From Cyanobacteria bacterium FACHB-471 (GTDB taxonomy: Bacteria; Cyanobacteriota; Cyanobacteriia; Elainellales; Elainellaceae), in the NCBI GenBank assembly GCA_014695345.1, contig JACJOC010000105.1, positions 1 to 48,603 of the forward strand: 48,603 bases of DNA, read 5' to 3'. Under the pieces are notes generated by a model. The model ran no database searches and was not told where the DNA came from. It was given only the letters and a program-made list of their open reading frames with translations. Position numbers and translations under genes: made by a program. Below are positions 1-7,585 of this stretch, piece by piece (within the stretch, counting starts at the first letter, position 1; each line of letters opens with the position of its first letter).

Positions 1-143
1 ACCGCGACATCCATGTGGCTGTCTCCTCGTTCCAGCCGACGCAGGGTCAGTTGAGTTCCCATTTTGACGACATTGATTGGGTCTCTCAGGTCGTGAGTCA
101 GCGTCACCATAAACAGTTCTTGAATGTCTTGGTGTTCAGACAT
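1..143 (-). CDS. Histidine kinase, N-terminal fragment (HisKA), cut by window edge
   Basis: The minus-strand frame opens at an ATG (141-143) and runs off the left edge after 47 codons. It carries an H-box with the core HDLRDPINVVKMG, where the histidine (about residue 17) is the expected phosphorylation site, so this is the dimerisation/phosphoacceptor helix of a sensor kinase. An in-frame TAA lies about 12 codons upstream of the ATG, so no sensor domain precedes the H-box; the kinase would be an orphan transmitter driven by a partner protein. No clear ribosome binding site is visible. The other end of the window carries a matching type of catalytic domain on the same strand. Confidence 0.8.
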   Translation of the reverse strand, partial: MSEHQDIQELFMVTLTHDLRDPINVVKMGTQLTLRRLERGDSHMDVA

Positions 144-357
144 CAGAAAAATGAAGTTGCTTGAGTGGTAAGGCTTTTAGAGGTCAGCTTGATTAGCTTC
201 CCTAAACTTTCACTACTCTTGAGCCGATCTGCTGACCCATCTCCTAAGAGGCTAGTCGCATATAGCTGTATTACTGTAGGTTGTGAACTTGCTTAAGCCA
301 ACTCATACAGACATTATGGCTGTTTGTGGAGTGAGCGGTTCCAGAGCCTCGTATACT
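144..357. other. Noncoding spacer upstream of the kinase fragment
   Basis: There is no convincing gene here. This is the 5' side of the left-edge kinase and the 3' side of the next minus-strand gene, so it should hold the kinase promoter and the end of the neighbouring transcript. No strong hairpin was recognised. Confidence 0.5.
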
Positions 358-888
358 TTACCCTTTCCGAATGGAGCGCTTCTCCGGCGGTATTTCTAGT
401 GCTTTAACGCAGCGCTCTACATGCCACTGCCACCGAGGCAGCCCGGAACCAGGCACACTGATGTCCCGGTAGTGATGTCCGTTCTTAAACAATCCCTTGC
501 GTCTAAGCTTACGCAGCTGTTCAGCAGAGATTCCCAGCTTGAATGCAGCAGGCTCTGTGAAAAACCACTCGGGTTCACCTTGCAAGTAATCCCGAACCGA
601 AGCCGCGTCTTTGACCAACCGTAAATACTGTTCTGCCATGCTAGTTGAAACGGCTAGATCGGTTGTCAGTAGATTGTTCCTATCCAGTTCAACAAAATAC
701 TGCCATCCTGTTACAGTGAATTGCATTCCCACAATCTGTCCGCTCTGCCAGTTCTGCAGGTTGTCTCGGACCTGCCACTTAACGCGCTCGCCGAAATGAA
801 ACTGAGGTTGGGTGAATGCCTGACGTTTTGGAATTGCGATTAGCCAGACTTGATCTCGCGTCTGCATTTGTGAAGGGGGACGTGACAT
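358..888 (-). CDS. Hypothetical protein, SH3-like N-terminal and HTH-like C-terminal part
   Basis: A 176-residue soluble protein starting at ATG 886-888. Residues about 30-70 (HFGERVKWQV to WQYFVELD) look like a small beta-barrel 'KOW/SH3-like' fold of the type seen in DUF1392-like cyanobacterial proteins. Residues about 105-150 (FFTEPAAFKLGISAEQLRKL) resemble the helix-turn-helix of excisionase or MerR-like proteins, where a short helix pair is followed by a basic wing. This suggests DNA binding, but no family can be assigned with certainty. It stands alone on the minus strand, separated from the ATPase operon by the TGTCGCG repeat cluster, so it could be a regulator of that locus. The Shine-Dalgarno is weak. 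Confidence 0.6.
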   Translation of the reverse strand: MSRPPSQMQTRDQVWLIAIPKRQAFTQPQFHFGERVKWQVRDNLQNWQSGQIVGMQFTVTGWQYFVELDRNNLLTTDLAVSTSMAEQYLRLVKDAASVRDYLQGEPEWFFTEPAAFKLGISAEQLRKLRRKGLFKNGHHYRDISVPGSGLPRWQWHVERCVKALEIPPEKRSIRKG

Positions 889-1126
889 ATTAGCTTTAGG
901 TGGTTTCAGAAAAATTGAGTGGCGCTGATCCTGTTGAGGTATCAGGCAAGATTTCTAGGGGATGGCAAAAGAGAATGATCTAGCAAAAGACTGGTTTCAA
1001 TAAAAGGCTCAAACGAGGAAGAGCGAGCGATTGTTGAACCTACACTTCCATCAATCACTCCTACTGCTGACAGAAACTCTCTGCTTTTGTAGCAAGGCTT
1101 TTTTCATTTCTGTGTTTGTTTTATTG
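889..1126. other. Intergenic region next to the phased repeats
   Basis: Together with the repeat cluster that follows, this is a 337-base gap between two minus-strand genes. Short open frames on both strands here lack ribosome binding sites and family resemblance, and they overlap the repeats. It is likely the promoter region of the 358-888 gene and part of a cis-acting plasmid site. Confidence 0.45.
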
Positions 1127-1224
1127 TGTTGCGTAAGTTGTCGCGTTCTGTCGCGTGGCTTGTCGCGTCCGTTGTCGTATAGGGCTGTCATGCTTGTCGC
1201 GTCGTACATGACAACCACGCGACA
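1127..1224. repeat. Helically phased TGTCGCG direct repeats (candidate centromere or iterons)
   Basis: The heptamer TGTCGCG or a close variant begins at 1127 (TGTTGCG), 1139, 1149, 1161, 1173 (TGTCGTA), 1185 (TGTCATG) and 1195, and an inverted copy CGCGACA lies at 1218-1224. The spacings are 12, 10, 12, 12, 12 and 10 bases, about one helical turn, so a protein could bind all copies on one face of the DNA. Directly phased short repeats of this kind are the hallmark of ParR-bound centromeres in actin-type plasmid partition and also of Rep-bound iterons. The cluster abuts the stop codon of the last gene of the actin-like operon, which favours the centromere reading; that assignment is inference. 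Confidence 0.65.
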
Positions 1225-1225
1225 G

Positions 1226-2944
1226 CTAGTTTGCTCTGAACGTGACAGATTCGCCAGATTCATCTATCTCCCCATAGTTCATATCAGATAAAAGCCCAAA
1301 GTACTGACGAATCTTTTCGGAGTTAGCATCCTTCAGTACTGAAAAGTTTTTGCGTTGAACATCAGGAGGTTTAATCCAATCACCTTGCTCTTTAGCAAAT
1401 AGCCAGATGGTTCTTAGTGGCTCACCTAATGCATCTGAAACTTTTATTGTTTCAGTGTCAATGATGGGGTTTGTTGTCTTAGTTGAAGCCGAGTAAACCT
1501 CTGGAAACATTGCTTCTAAGAAGCTGGGTTGCATCCAACTTTGAAGGCTAATTTTCTGCTCAATTGGTCGATTGTGGTCATCAAAATCAAGCCCACAAAC
1601 CAGACCGTTAAGTGTCGGCACAACGCCATTGGGTGTGTTTTTTGACCCCAGATAGAGGCTGGTCATGTCATCTTTGAGCCGTGCCTGTCCAGCCTTACCC
1701 CCAAGGGCTTCTAAGGTGTCGTTATGGCTGCACCCAATGATGAAATCTAAGCTTGCTCTAGCTTTGCTGGTGACTTGGGGCAAGAATCCACCCAGCAGCC
1801 TGACATCTGAGATCGCCCCACTCCAGGCAGTCATTTCGTCAAAAATCCATTGCCGCCAGTTCTCGCCCTTGGAGTTAGCAAAAGCTTTGTACATTTCCCG
1901 GATGGAATCCTCAACGGCTTTGAAGTCATCTCCGCTGCCTCGCACATCCCAACGACGCGACCAGATTGAATCAATTTTTAGGTGGGCATTAGGGTCAGCG
2001 ACCAAAGTAGAGCGGATTGGCTGTACTCCTTCATAGCAGTAGCCGGGAATTGAAAACATTAGCTCCCTTGCCATTGCAACAAAGCCAGCAAAGCTAGACT
2101 TCCCAGAGCCAGGGCGACCAATGATCAGCGCAACTGGAGTTCTGATGAAGCTGATGAGCCATCCTCCCTCATGCTGTCTCATTGACCGCTCCAGCAGCTT
2201 CAGACGTGCATGAAAGTTGAGCCGTCGTACAATCTGTTCAGGAGTTGCACCCTTAGATAGGAGATCTTCTAAGGTTGGCTGAGGTGTAGCAGCTTGACGA
2301 CTAGCTACCGGAGCGATCGCCGCTGGTGGGGCAAATACGGGTTGTTGAGTTGGTACGACTGGCGTTGTATCTTCAGCATTGTCTAGGACTTTCGCTGGCA
2401 CGTTCACAGCATTCAGACGAGTGTTAGCTCCCACCACTTGCGGCTGCTCTTGCTGAGGTGCCTCTGCTGGAACCTGACTCTGCTCCTGGTCTTGTGCGGC
2501 AGGTAACTCTGCTACTGCCTCAGTGAAAGATAACTGTGGCTGTTTGAACTGGCGATACCAGACAAGAAAATCTTGAGCATCGCGGCTAAGGGGCAAGCCG
2601 GACTCTTCTGCCCAGTCGAGCTGGTCATAGACTACCTCATCTCCGACCTGCTGCCTGAACTGGTGAAACAGTTCATGGGTGAGAATGCTGGCAACACAGC
2701 CAACGGCGATCGCCTCGTCATTCTTTGCCTTGCGTCCGTTGATTTTCCATGCCTCCCACACGCCCCAGCCAATCGGAATGACTGCAACTAAGGGCGACGC
2801 GGTGAGTGAGGCAAAGGCTAGCCCGCCAATTACGCCAGCAGTGGCAACTAGGGTGGGGTTGCCCGATTTTTCGTTTGCCTCGTCAGCGATCGCCAGCCAA
2901 TCATGAGCAGTGCGTTGGATTTTGGAACGATTGAAATTTGTCAT
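1226..2944 (-). CDS. Membrane-anchored P-loop ATPase, last gene of the actin-like operon
   Basis: The protein is 572 residues from ATG 2942-2944; a TTG 21 codons upstream (3007) is open but overlaps the previous gene and is less likely. Two adjacent hydrophobic segments lie at about residues 32-64. A helix with an HELFH motif follows at 90-94, then a Q/P-rich linker at about 140-230. The C-terminal half has a Walker A (GRPGSGKS, about residue 275) and a Walker B-like WIFDEM segment, so it should bind and hydrolyse ATP at the membrane. The fold resembles FtsK/VirB4-like or AAA ATPases of plasmids, but no exact family was recognised. It is probably co-transcribed with the membrane proteins upstream, suggesting a membrane complex for plasmid segregation or transfer. 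Confidence 0.75.
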   Translation of the reverse strand: MTNFNRSKIQRTAHDWLAIADEANEKSGNPTLVATAGVIGGLAFASLTASPLVAVIPIGWGVWEAWKINGRKAKNDEAIAVGCVASILTHELFHQFRQQVGDEVVYDQLDWAEESGLPLSRDAQDFLVWYRQFKQPQLSFTEAVAELPAAQDQEQSQVPAEAPQQEQPQVVGANTRLNAVNVPAKVLDNAEDTTPVVPTQQPVFAPPAAIAPVASRQAATPQPTLEDLLSKGATPEQIVRRLNFHARLKLLERSMRQHEGGWLISFIRTPVALIIGRPGSGKSSFAGFVAMARELMFSIPGYCYEGVQPIRSTLVADPNAHLKIDSIWSRRWDVRGSGDDFKAVEDSIREMYKAFANSKGENWRQWIFDEMTAWSGAISDVRLLGGFLPQVTSKARASLDFIIGCSHNDTLEALGGKAGQARLKDDMTSLYLGSKNTPNGVVPTLNGLVCGLDFDDHNRPIEQKISLQSWMQPSFLEAMFPEVYSASTKTTNPIIDTETIKVSDALGEPLRTIWLFAKEQGDWIKPPDVQRKNFSVLKDANSEKIRQYFGLLSDMNYGEIDESGESVTFRAN

Positions 2945-3007
2945 TAGAAATACCTGAAAGCTATATAGGAAAGGCGTTATGAGGTATCTTGCAACGCCCA
3001 AATTCAA

Positions 3008-3778
3008 TTACTGAAGTTTCATGCCAACCTGCACGAAGCGGATAAGGTCACTGATCCAAAACAGGATGTCAACGACGATTTCGACGATGAACAAGGTTGC
3101 AAAAAGGGCGACAACATTGGACCAGGCGATCAGACTCCATTGCCCTGTCAACAGCACGATCATGAGTTCACCAGGTCCACCATTCTCAATAGGCGGATAG
3201 ATCCAGATGCAGACGCACAAATCAATCGTGTAGGCAATTAGTTTCGCTTTCCGGGCATCCCTCATCGTGAGCAAGGGCAACCGATTGTAGAGCCGCTTCA
3301 TTGCCACCAGCAGCGGATCATCGTCCTCGTGAATTACATATTTTTGGTGGCTGTTGGCATCATCGATCGTGTACTGCATGAAGGCACGATTGCGTCTCAG
3401 GAACTTCTCAAACAACTCCATCATTTGGAGCAAGCCCCAGAAAACAATGCCAATAATCCAAAAGGCAGTGATCGCGGAAACTCCTACTACTGCGTTGATT
3501 ACGGGTACTTGGCTAACGATTTCAAGGATGCCCGAATCCGCGATCGCTGTGCCGAACAAGTATCGCACCGCCCGTTCGTAGGGAATGACATTGAAGAGGG
3601 CAATAATGATCCCAACTGATGCAGCCAACCAGTAGGCAATGTGAAGAAACCAAATGTTTTCGGCGTTTGCGCCAAAGAAGTTTCTGTTGCCTCTGCCAGT
3701 AGCTCTGTGGAATGTATCGGTCGTGCTGCGAGGGTTGCGAGTTGTACCTGGCGAGTTTGCTTTACGTCCAAATGCCAT
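3008..3778 (-). CDS. Polytopic membrane protein in the actin-like operon
   Basis: A 256-residue protein. The N-terminus (about 40 residues) is basic and Ser/Thr/Gly rich. Four hydrophobic segments follow at about 42-64, 92-118, 180-196 and 214-243, with a charged cytoplasmic loop at 125-178. The start at 3778 is well supported: the Shine-Dalgarno AGGAG overlaps the stop codon of the upstream gene (TAGGAG), giving tight translational coupling. No family is recognised. The position between a bitopic protein and a membrane-anchored ATPase suggests a structural part of one membrane assembly. Confidence 0.75.
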   Translation of the reverse strand: MAFGRKANSPGTTRNPRSTTDTFHRATGRGNRNFFGANAENIWFLHIAYWLAASVGIIIALFNVIPYERAVRYLFGTAIADSGILEIVSQVPVINAVVGVSAITAFWIIGIVFWGLLQMMELFEKFLRRNRAFMQYTIDDANSHQKYVIHEDDDPLLVAMKRLYNRLPLLTMRDARKAKLIAYTIDLCVCIWIYPPIENGGPGELMIVLLTGQWSLIAWSNVVALFATLFIVEIVVDILFWISDLIRFVQVGMKLQ

Positions 3779-3789
3779 AGCTGTAACTC

Positions 3790-4305
3790 CTATTCGATGT
3801 TGGGCTGATTGATTTCTGCGTCTGCGTTGGAAGCGGCGATCGCCTCCTCTACAACCTGCTTATTTCCGGTAAATGCAAACTCTCCGGCTACTGGATTGCC
3901 ATCTACTGAGACGATGCGGGCCGTATTTCCGAAGGCATCACAAACGACAGTGCCAGCAGGGAGCGGAACCCCTCGAACTGCATCCAGGACAGGCTGCCCT
4001 TCAGTGAGAGAAGTAAATTTGCTAGGGTCGTCACTCGCTACGACCAGGACGCAGCCTCCGCTGTAGCGCTTTTCTGCGATCTCTGCTTGCTGCTCTACAA
4101 ACAGGGAGGTTGCCTGAAGCTGCTGGTTTAGTTCACTGTTCTCCATTGCCTTTTCTCTCACCCGTCCGGTTGCCTCCATGTTTTGGGCAATGGTGGGGAA
4201 GTTGACGGCAGCAGCTAACATCATGAGAGCGATCGCTGCTGATGGAACGGGGTTGCGTTTAATCCAGTTCGGTTTGTTTTGGGATTGATACTCTTTGAAG
4301 TCCAT
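3790..4305 (-). CDS. Single-pass membrane protein in the actin-like operon
   Basis: A 171-residue protein starting at ATG 4303-4305; a TTG further upstream (4344) is open but has no ribosome binding site. The first 20 residues are polar and basic (ends NWIKRNPVP), followed by one hydrophobic helix at about 21-40, then a coiled-coil stretch at about 45-80 and a small C-terminal domain with a lone Cys pair region (GGCVLVVASDD; VVCDAFGN). This fits a bitopic protein whose C-terminal domain faces the periplasm. The stop codon forms part of the next gene's ribosome binding site. Function unknown. Confidence 0.7.
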   Translation of the reverse strand: MDFKEYQSQNKPNWIKRNPVPSAAIALMMLAAAVNFPTIAQNMEATGRVREKAMENSELNQQLQATSLFVEQQAEIAEKRYSGGCVLVVASDDPSKFTSLTEGQPVLDAVRGVPLPAGTVVCDAFGNTARIVSVDGNPVAGEFAFTGNKQVVEEAIAASNADAEINQPNIE

Positions 4306-4369
4306 TAGCTGATTCTCTAGATAAGTGAAAGTCGCCCTCAGCAATGTCTAGGGGCTTTGATAGGGAGTG

Positions 4370-4864
4370 CTATGGGGCGGTCATCATCATTTCAATTCGG
4401 TTAGCCAAGCGGGGATTTGATTCAACTACCTGCCCCCAGGCTTGGCTCACAAGCGCGATTTGCTCGTCTGTGCGTTCGCCACCAGCCGCAATGATGCAAG
4501 ACACCTCTTCAGCCAGGTCGTCGCTAATACCTGCACTGGCAAGCTGTCGGAGGAATTCGATCTGCAGACGATACTGTTCCTTTGACTGAGCCAACAGCGA
4601 CTCCATAAAGCCAAATTGAGCGCTGTAGTCCATCGGCTCAAGCTTAAGGAGGATATCTCTGATCTCTTGTGGGGTGTCCTTGCTATCGCCCAGAATGCCT
4701 AGTGCATCTGCCATACTGCCGTCCATGAAGTGCATCGCGGCGATCGCACTAATCATGAACAGCTTTTCAGTAATGTTGATGCGCTGTAGCTGGTTGCCGT
4801 ATTGGTCTACCAAACTATCAAAGAAAGCGTCGCGGTCAACGTAGTAGCCTAAATCCTTTGCCAT
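4370..4864 (-). CDS. Hypothetical soluble helical protein in the actin-like operon
   Basis: A 164-residue, acidic, mostly helical protein starting at ATG 4862-4864. The sequence upstream on the minus strand reads AGGAGCTAATTCTCATC, so a Shine-Dalgarno is present at good spacing. There are no membrane segments and no recognised domain. It is rich in Met, Leu and Glu and ends in a hydrophobic tail (MMMTAP). It sits between the actin-like/RHH pair and the membrane proteins, so an adaptor role is possible, but nothing in the sequence proves it. Confidence 0.65.
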   Translation of the reverse strand: MAKDLGYYVDRDAFFDSLVDQYGNQLQRINITEKLFMISAIAAMHFMDGSMADALGILGDSKDTPQEIRDILLKLEPMDYSAQFGFMESLLAQSKEQYRLQIEFLRQLASAGISDDLAEEVSCIIAAGGERTDEQIALVSQAWGQVVESNPRLANRIEMMMTAP

Positions 4865-4937
4865 GATGAGAATTAGCTCCTATGAATGAGTGAGTGGGAG
4901 TGATGCCAGCCCGAAACTTTGGTCGGGGACGGGCTGG

Positions 4938-5036
4938 TTAGTTGTCATTTACTCGATCAATCGATTGCTGTAACTCCTTCAGAGTCAGGGTTACGGCTTC
5001 TAGAGAGAGTTGCAAGATGTGTAGCCGTTCGCGCAT
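4938..5036 (-). CDS. Possible 32-residue coiled-coil peptide
   Basis: A short frame starts at ATG 5034-5036 and encodes an amphipathic helix (MRERLHILQLSLEAVTLTLK followed by a Gln/Ile/Asp tail). It fills the only sizeable gap in the minus-strand operon, between the RHH gene and the 4370-4864 gene. The heptad spacing of Leu residues is regular, which argues for a real peptide. There is no clear ribosome binding site, so it may depend on coupling to the upstream gene, or may be chance. Confidence 0.35.
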   Translation of the reverse strand: MRERLHILQLSLEAVTLTLKELQQSIDRVNDN

Positions 5037-5077
5037 TTGAGTGATGAGCGGGTGCTGTCGCTCGATTTACTCAGCAG

Positions 5078-5353
5078 TCACAGTTCAATTGGCTCCGTGA
5101 ATTTGAAACCGTCGCCCATAGATGCAGGCTCAGCCGTAGGGGCGATCGCCTGAACGGGTTGTGTGTAGGAGCTAGACGGAGACGGATCAGGGTATCGGTT
5201 AGGGTCAAGTTCCCAAGTCTCGATCAGGTGCCTGCCATAGCGGGAAACCATCAGGGCGATCGCCTGTGAGGGGCTTGCAGTCTTGGTCTTAGACTGAATT
5301 TGGTCAACGACGGCTCTAATGTCTGGGTCGAGGACGATGCGGGAGTTTGCCAT
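5078..5353 (-). CDS. Small ribbon-helix-helix-like DNA-binding protein (ParR-like position)
   Basis: A 91-residue protein; the ATG at 5351-5353 was chosen because it lies just after the stop of the actin-like gene (10-base gap), whereas longer starts overlap that gene. The N-terminal half (SRIVLDPDIRAVVDQIQSKT then SPSQAIALMVSRYG) matches a beta-strand/helix/helix pattern typical of RHH regulators. The C-terminal half is Pro/Ser rich and ends with an acidic tail. In actin-type partition, the gene after the ATPase usually encodes the RHH adaptor ParR that binds the centromere and the filament end. That role is inferred from order and fold only. Confidence 0.6.
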   Translation of the reverse strand: MANSRIVLDPDIRAVVDQIQSKTKTASPSQAIALMVSRYGRHLIETWELDPNRYPDPSPSSSYTQPVQAIAPTAEPASMGDGFKFTEPIEL

Positions 5354-5363
5354 TAGTCCGTCC

Positions 5364-6371
5364 TCACAGTCTTGCCATGCCCAGAATGCTGATGAACTGC
5401 GGGTCAGGAGCAATCTTAAAGCGTCCCTTTGTCGCTGCCTGCAAGGGTTCTGCAAGTGGGGCTGAACCGCCAATGATCAGAACCTCACCCAGTTCACCCG
5501 AGCTAAGCCAGCGTCCCCAGCGAGTCTTCACCTCACCTCGAATCTCATCTAGCCATTCAGCACGGGCATTTTCAAAGGCTCCTTGGAAGTTAATGCCAGA
5601 GGTGCCCAGCTCGTAATCGCCGCGCTCAACGCCGTCCATGATTGCGGAAAGTGGGGCTGATGCTCCGATTTGAGCATTGAGGCGAACGCTGACTTTAATT
5701 GCTAGTTCCTTGGTCCCTGGCAGAATCAGGTCTGCATCCCGCATTAGTGATCCAGAGACGCTGTAAAGTCTGCCGATGCCAGTCCCGCCACCCAGATCCA
5801 GAACACCGTTGATGTTCTGTCTGCTGCTGTAAAGCCGATGGAGCGATGCCCACCGATATGCAGCAAGGGTTTCATCAATCGGTTCAACTTTGCGAACTGT
5901 GGCAATGACAGACTCACCGTTGCGGGTAAATTCGTGAGTGCCTTCGATCGCCTTGACTTGCTTAACGGCTAGCTCAGAACGGCTGGTCGGAAGGGCGATC
6001 GCCAGTCTCTCTACCCGCACTGCGTTCTGTCCTAGATTTGGCTCCAATGCAGCCAGGACAAGTTTCCTTGCCAGTTGGCACTTATCATCCTGAACAACTG
6101 GAATCCCTGCATTGTCACGGGCTACAGCACCCAAAACGAAATGCTCACCCTCAAACTCAATCACCACGCTTTGATCATCTGGCTGCATGTCCTGCCAACT
6201 TGGGTCAAAGTGCTTGATGAATGCTGGAATGCTGCGAACTCGACCGCAAGGATCAAGCCATTGCAGCGTTCTGTTGCCGCCGTCAAAGCAGACTAAGGGG
6301 CGAATTAGCCCCGTGTTCTCTGAACGTTCGCTCAATGTCCCTTTTGTGGACTTAGACAACGCTGAAGTCAT
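5364..6371 (-). CDS. parM: Actin-like ATPase, ParM/StbA-type plasmid segregation protein
   Basis: A 335-residue protein. The start at ATG 6369-6371 has a good Shine-Dalgarno (AGGAG, 9 bases upstream); a GTG 15 codons earlier is not favoured. Actin-family motifs are visible: phosphate-1 loop CFDGGN at about 28-33, phosphate-2 loop LDLGGGTG at about 190, and the adenosine loop IIGGSAPL near 310. Such proteins polymerise with ATP and push or pull plasmid copies apart. It leads a minus-strand operon with an RHH protein, membrane proteins and a P-loop ATPase, an unusual set for ParM. The 5' side carries a long inverted repeat shared with the divergent gene, so transcription is probably autoregulated. 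The symbol is used as a family name. Confidence 0.8.
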   Translation of the reverse strand: MTSALSKSTKGTLSERSENTGLIRPLVCFDGGNRTLQWLDPCGRVRSIPAFIKHFDPSWQDMQPDDQSVVIEFEGEHFVLGAVARDNAGIPVVQDDKCQLARKLVLAALEPNLGQNAVRVERLAIALPTSRSELAVKQVKAIEGTHEFTRNGESVIATVRKVEPIDETLAAYRWASLHRLYSSRQNINGVLDLGGGTGIGRLYSVSGSLMRDADLILPGTKELAIKVSVRLNAQIGASAPLSAIMDGVERGDYELGTSGINFQGAFENARAEWLDEIRGEVKTRWGRWLSSGELGEVLIIGGSAPLAEPLQAATKGRFKIAPDPQFISILGMARL

Positions 6372-6522
6372 GCTGTCTTTTCTCCTATTTGAGTTTGGTA
6401 AAAGCTTTGCAGTCACTGGATTTGGAGCCAGTTCAGAGGCAACGGAAGGAGGGGCGAGCGCTTATTTTTCTGCGTCCGTAGCGTGTTCGCTTGCCGTTCG
6501 TTGCTTGATCATATGTTAGCAT

Positions 6523-6562
6523 CGAAATAGAATCGAATAACATCTTTTTCGATTCTATTTCG
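6523..6562. promoter_or_regulatory. Inverted-repeat operator between divergent operons
   Basis: A perfect inverted repeat with 15-base arms, CGAAATAGAATCGAA (6523-6537) and TTCGATTCTATTTCG (6548-6562), separated by 10 bases. Another partial copy (CGCTTCGATTAG) follows. It lies between the actin-like operon on the minus strand and the small RHH gene on the plus strand. It is a good candidate operator for that RHH protein, controlling both directions. Confidence 0.65.
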
Positions 6563-6611
6563 CTTCGATTAGAAAGCGATTCAGTTCACTCAGATACGAT
6601 ACGGAGGTAAA

Positions 6612-6797
6612 GTGAATCAGCCTGAATCCGTGAGCAAAAGATTTTCGATTACTGTCCCAGATGAAGTTTACGCAGACCTTGAGAAATGGGCTGACGGTGA
6701 AGGTAGACCGACAGCGAATTTGGCTGGGTTTTTAGTTGAAGTGGCTGTTAAGCGAAAATACAAAGACAAGTATCCTGATGTAGAGCAAGGCAAGTGA
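6612..6797 (+). CDS. CopG-like ribbon-helix-helix regulator
   Basis: A 61-residue protein starting with GTG 6612, preceded by a strong Shine-Dalgarno (ACGGAGGTAAA). The core KRFSITVPDEVYADLEKWAD has the beta-strand then helix pattern of RHH/CopG proteins, followed by a second helix (TANLAGFLVEVAVKRKYKDK). It probably dimerises and binds the inverted repeat about 50 bases upstream, repressing itself and the divergent actin-like operon. The stop codon TGA begins the module TGAGGCGATCGCC that leads into the next gene. Confidence 0.7.
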   Translation: MNQPESVSKRFSITVPDEVYADLEKWADGEGRPTANLAGFLVEVAVKRKYKDKYPDVEQGK

Positions 6798-6807
6798 GGC
6801 GATCGCC

Positions 6808-7143
6808 ATGACTCAATCAGAACCATCGCGGCTAGATCGCATCGAGCGAATTTTGGAGCAGATTGCGCTGCGAGCTGAGGCGACTGATCAGCAGATTGCG
6901 TCTAATGCTCAGCAAATTGCCTCGAACGCTAGGGCGATCGAAGCTAACAGCAACGCACTTGCTGAAACGCGACGGCTGCTTGAGGAGTCAGGACAACGCA
7001 CTAGTGAACACATCCAGGATTTAACCCAGATGTTTTTCTCACAAGTAGAGCTGGCAGCAGCAGACCGAGCCGAGATGCGGCGAATGATTGAAGAGATGTA
7101 CGGCAATCGTTCTAACGGGAACGGAAACAGTGAGGAAGAGTGA
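6808..7143 (+). CDS. Coiled-coil protein
   Basis: A 111-residue protein made almost entirely of heptad-like helix with a duplicated segment (QQIASNAQQIASNARAI), ending in a Gly/Asn/Glu tail. It starts 10 bases after the stop of the RHH gene; the spacer GGCGATCGCC combines a GAGG Shine-Dalgarno with the HIP1 octamer. It is likely co-translated with its neighbours. It resembles the many small coiled-coil proteins of cyanobacterial plasmids; function unknown. Confidence 0.65.
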   Translation: MTQSEPSRLDRIERILEQIALRAEATDQQIASNAQQIASNARAIEANSNALAETRRLLEESGQRTSEHIQDLTQMFFSQVELAAADRAEMRRMIEEMYGNRSNGNGNSEEE

Positions 7144-7153
7144 GGCGATCGCA

Positions 7154-7453
7154 ATGCCACCAAAAGAGCCACCAGGCGGAATTGAACTTAAGGTCAGTCA
7201 AATTCAGAGGACAGTGGAGCTTACCAACGTGAGAATTACCGACCTCGATCAGCGGTTAACGAGTAGGTTGGATCGCGTTGCCGAAAACTTGGAAGCCATC
7301 ACCGATCAGATCGGACGGTTCACCGAGAATTTGACGCGGCTGGAGCTGCAAATAGAGCGAATTGCAGACACAAGCCAGCAGCAGGCTGAGACGGCAGCAC
7401 GACAGGCTGAGAGCGTGTCAAAGCTCATTGACCTGTTGCAACGGCAGATCTGA
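7154..7453 (+). CDS. Second coiled-coil protein
   Basis: A 99-residue protein starting at ATG 7154, again 10 bases after the previous stop with the spacer GGCGATCGCA. A longer frame from 7088 overlaps the previous gene and is rejected. Heptads run from about residue 12 to the end (VSQIQRTVELTNVRITDLDQ then repeated R..NLE..TDQI patterns). It is related in style to the preceding protein and may form a hetero-oligomer with it, which is inference. The stop TGA is once more followed by GGCGATCG. Confidence 0.65.
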   Translation: MPPKEPPGGIELKVSQIQRTVELTNVRITDLDQRLTSRLDRVAENLEAITDQIGRFTENLTRLELQIERIADTSQQQAETAARQAESVSKLIDLLQRQI

Positions 7454-7585
7454 GGCGATCGTTATTGCCCTTTTCAGGGGGATGTCTGGGTTTCCAAAAA
7501 CGGGTACTCCACTCACACGCTCGAACACTTCACCAGCTAATCGCAATCAAGACAGCAACTGCTACAGAGAAAAGAGGCGATCGCT

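Noticed and set aside
1031-1291. Open frames on both strands across the TGTCGCG repeats
   Set aside because: No ribosome binding sites, no domain resemblance, and they result from the repeats.
2945-3007. An upstream TTG start for the P-loop ATPase
   Set aside because: The added 21 residues have no Shine-Dalgarno and the ATG at 2944 fits better.
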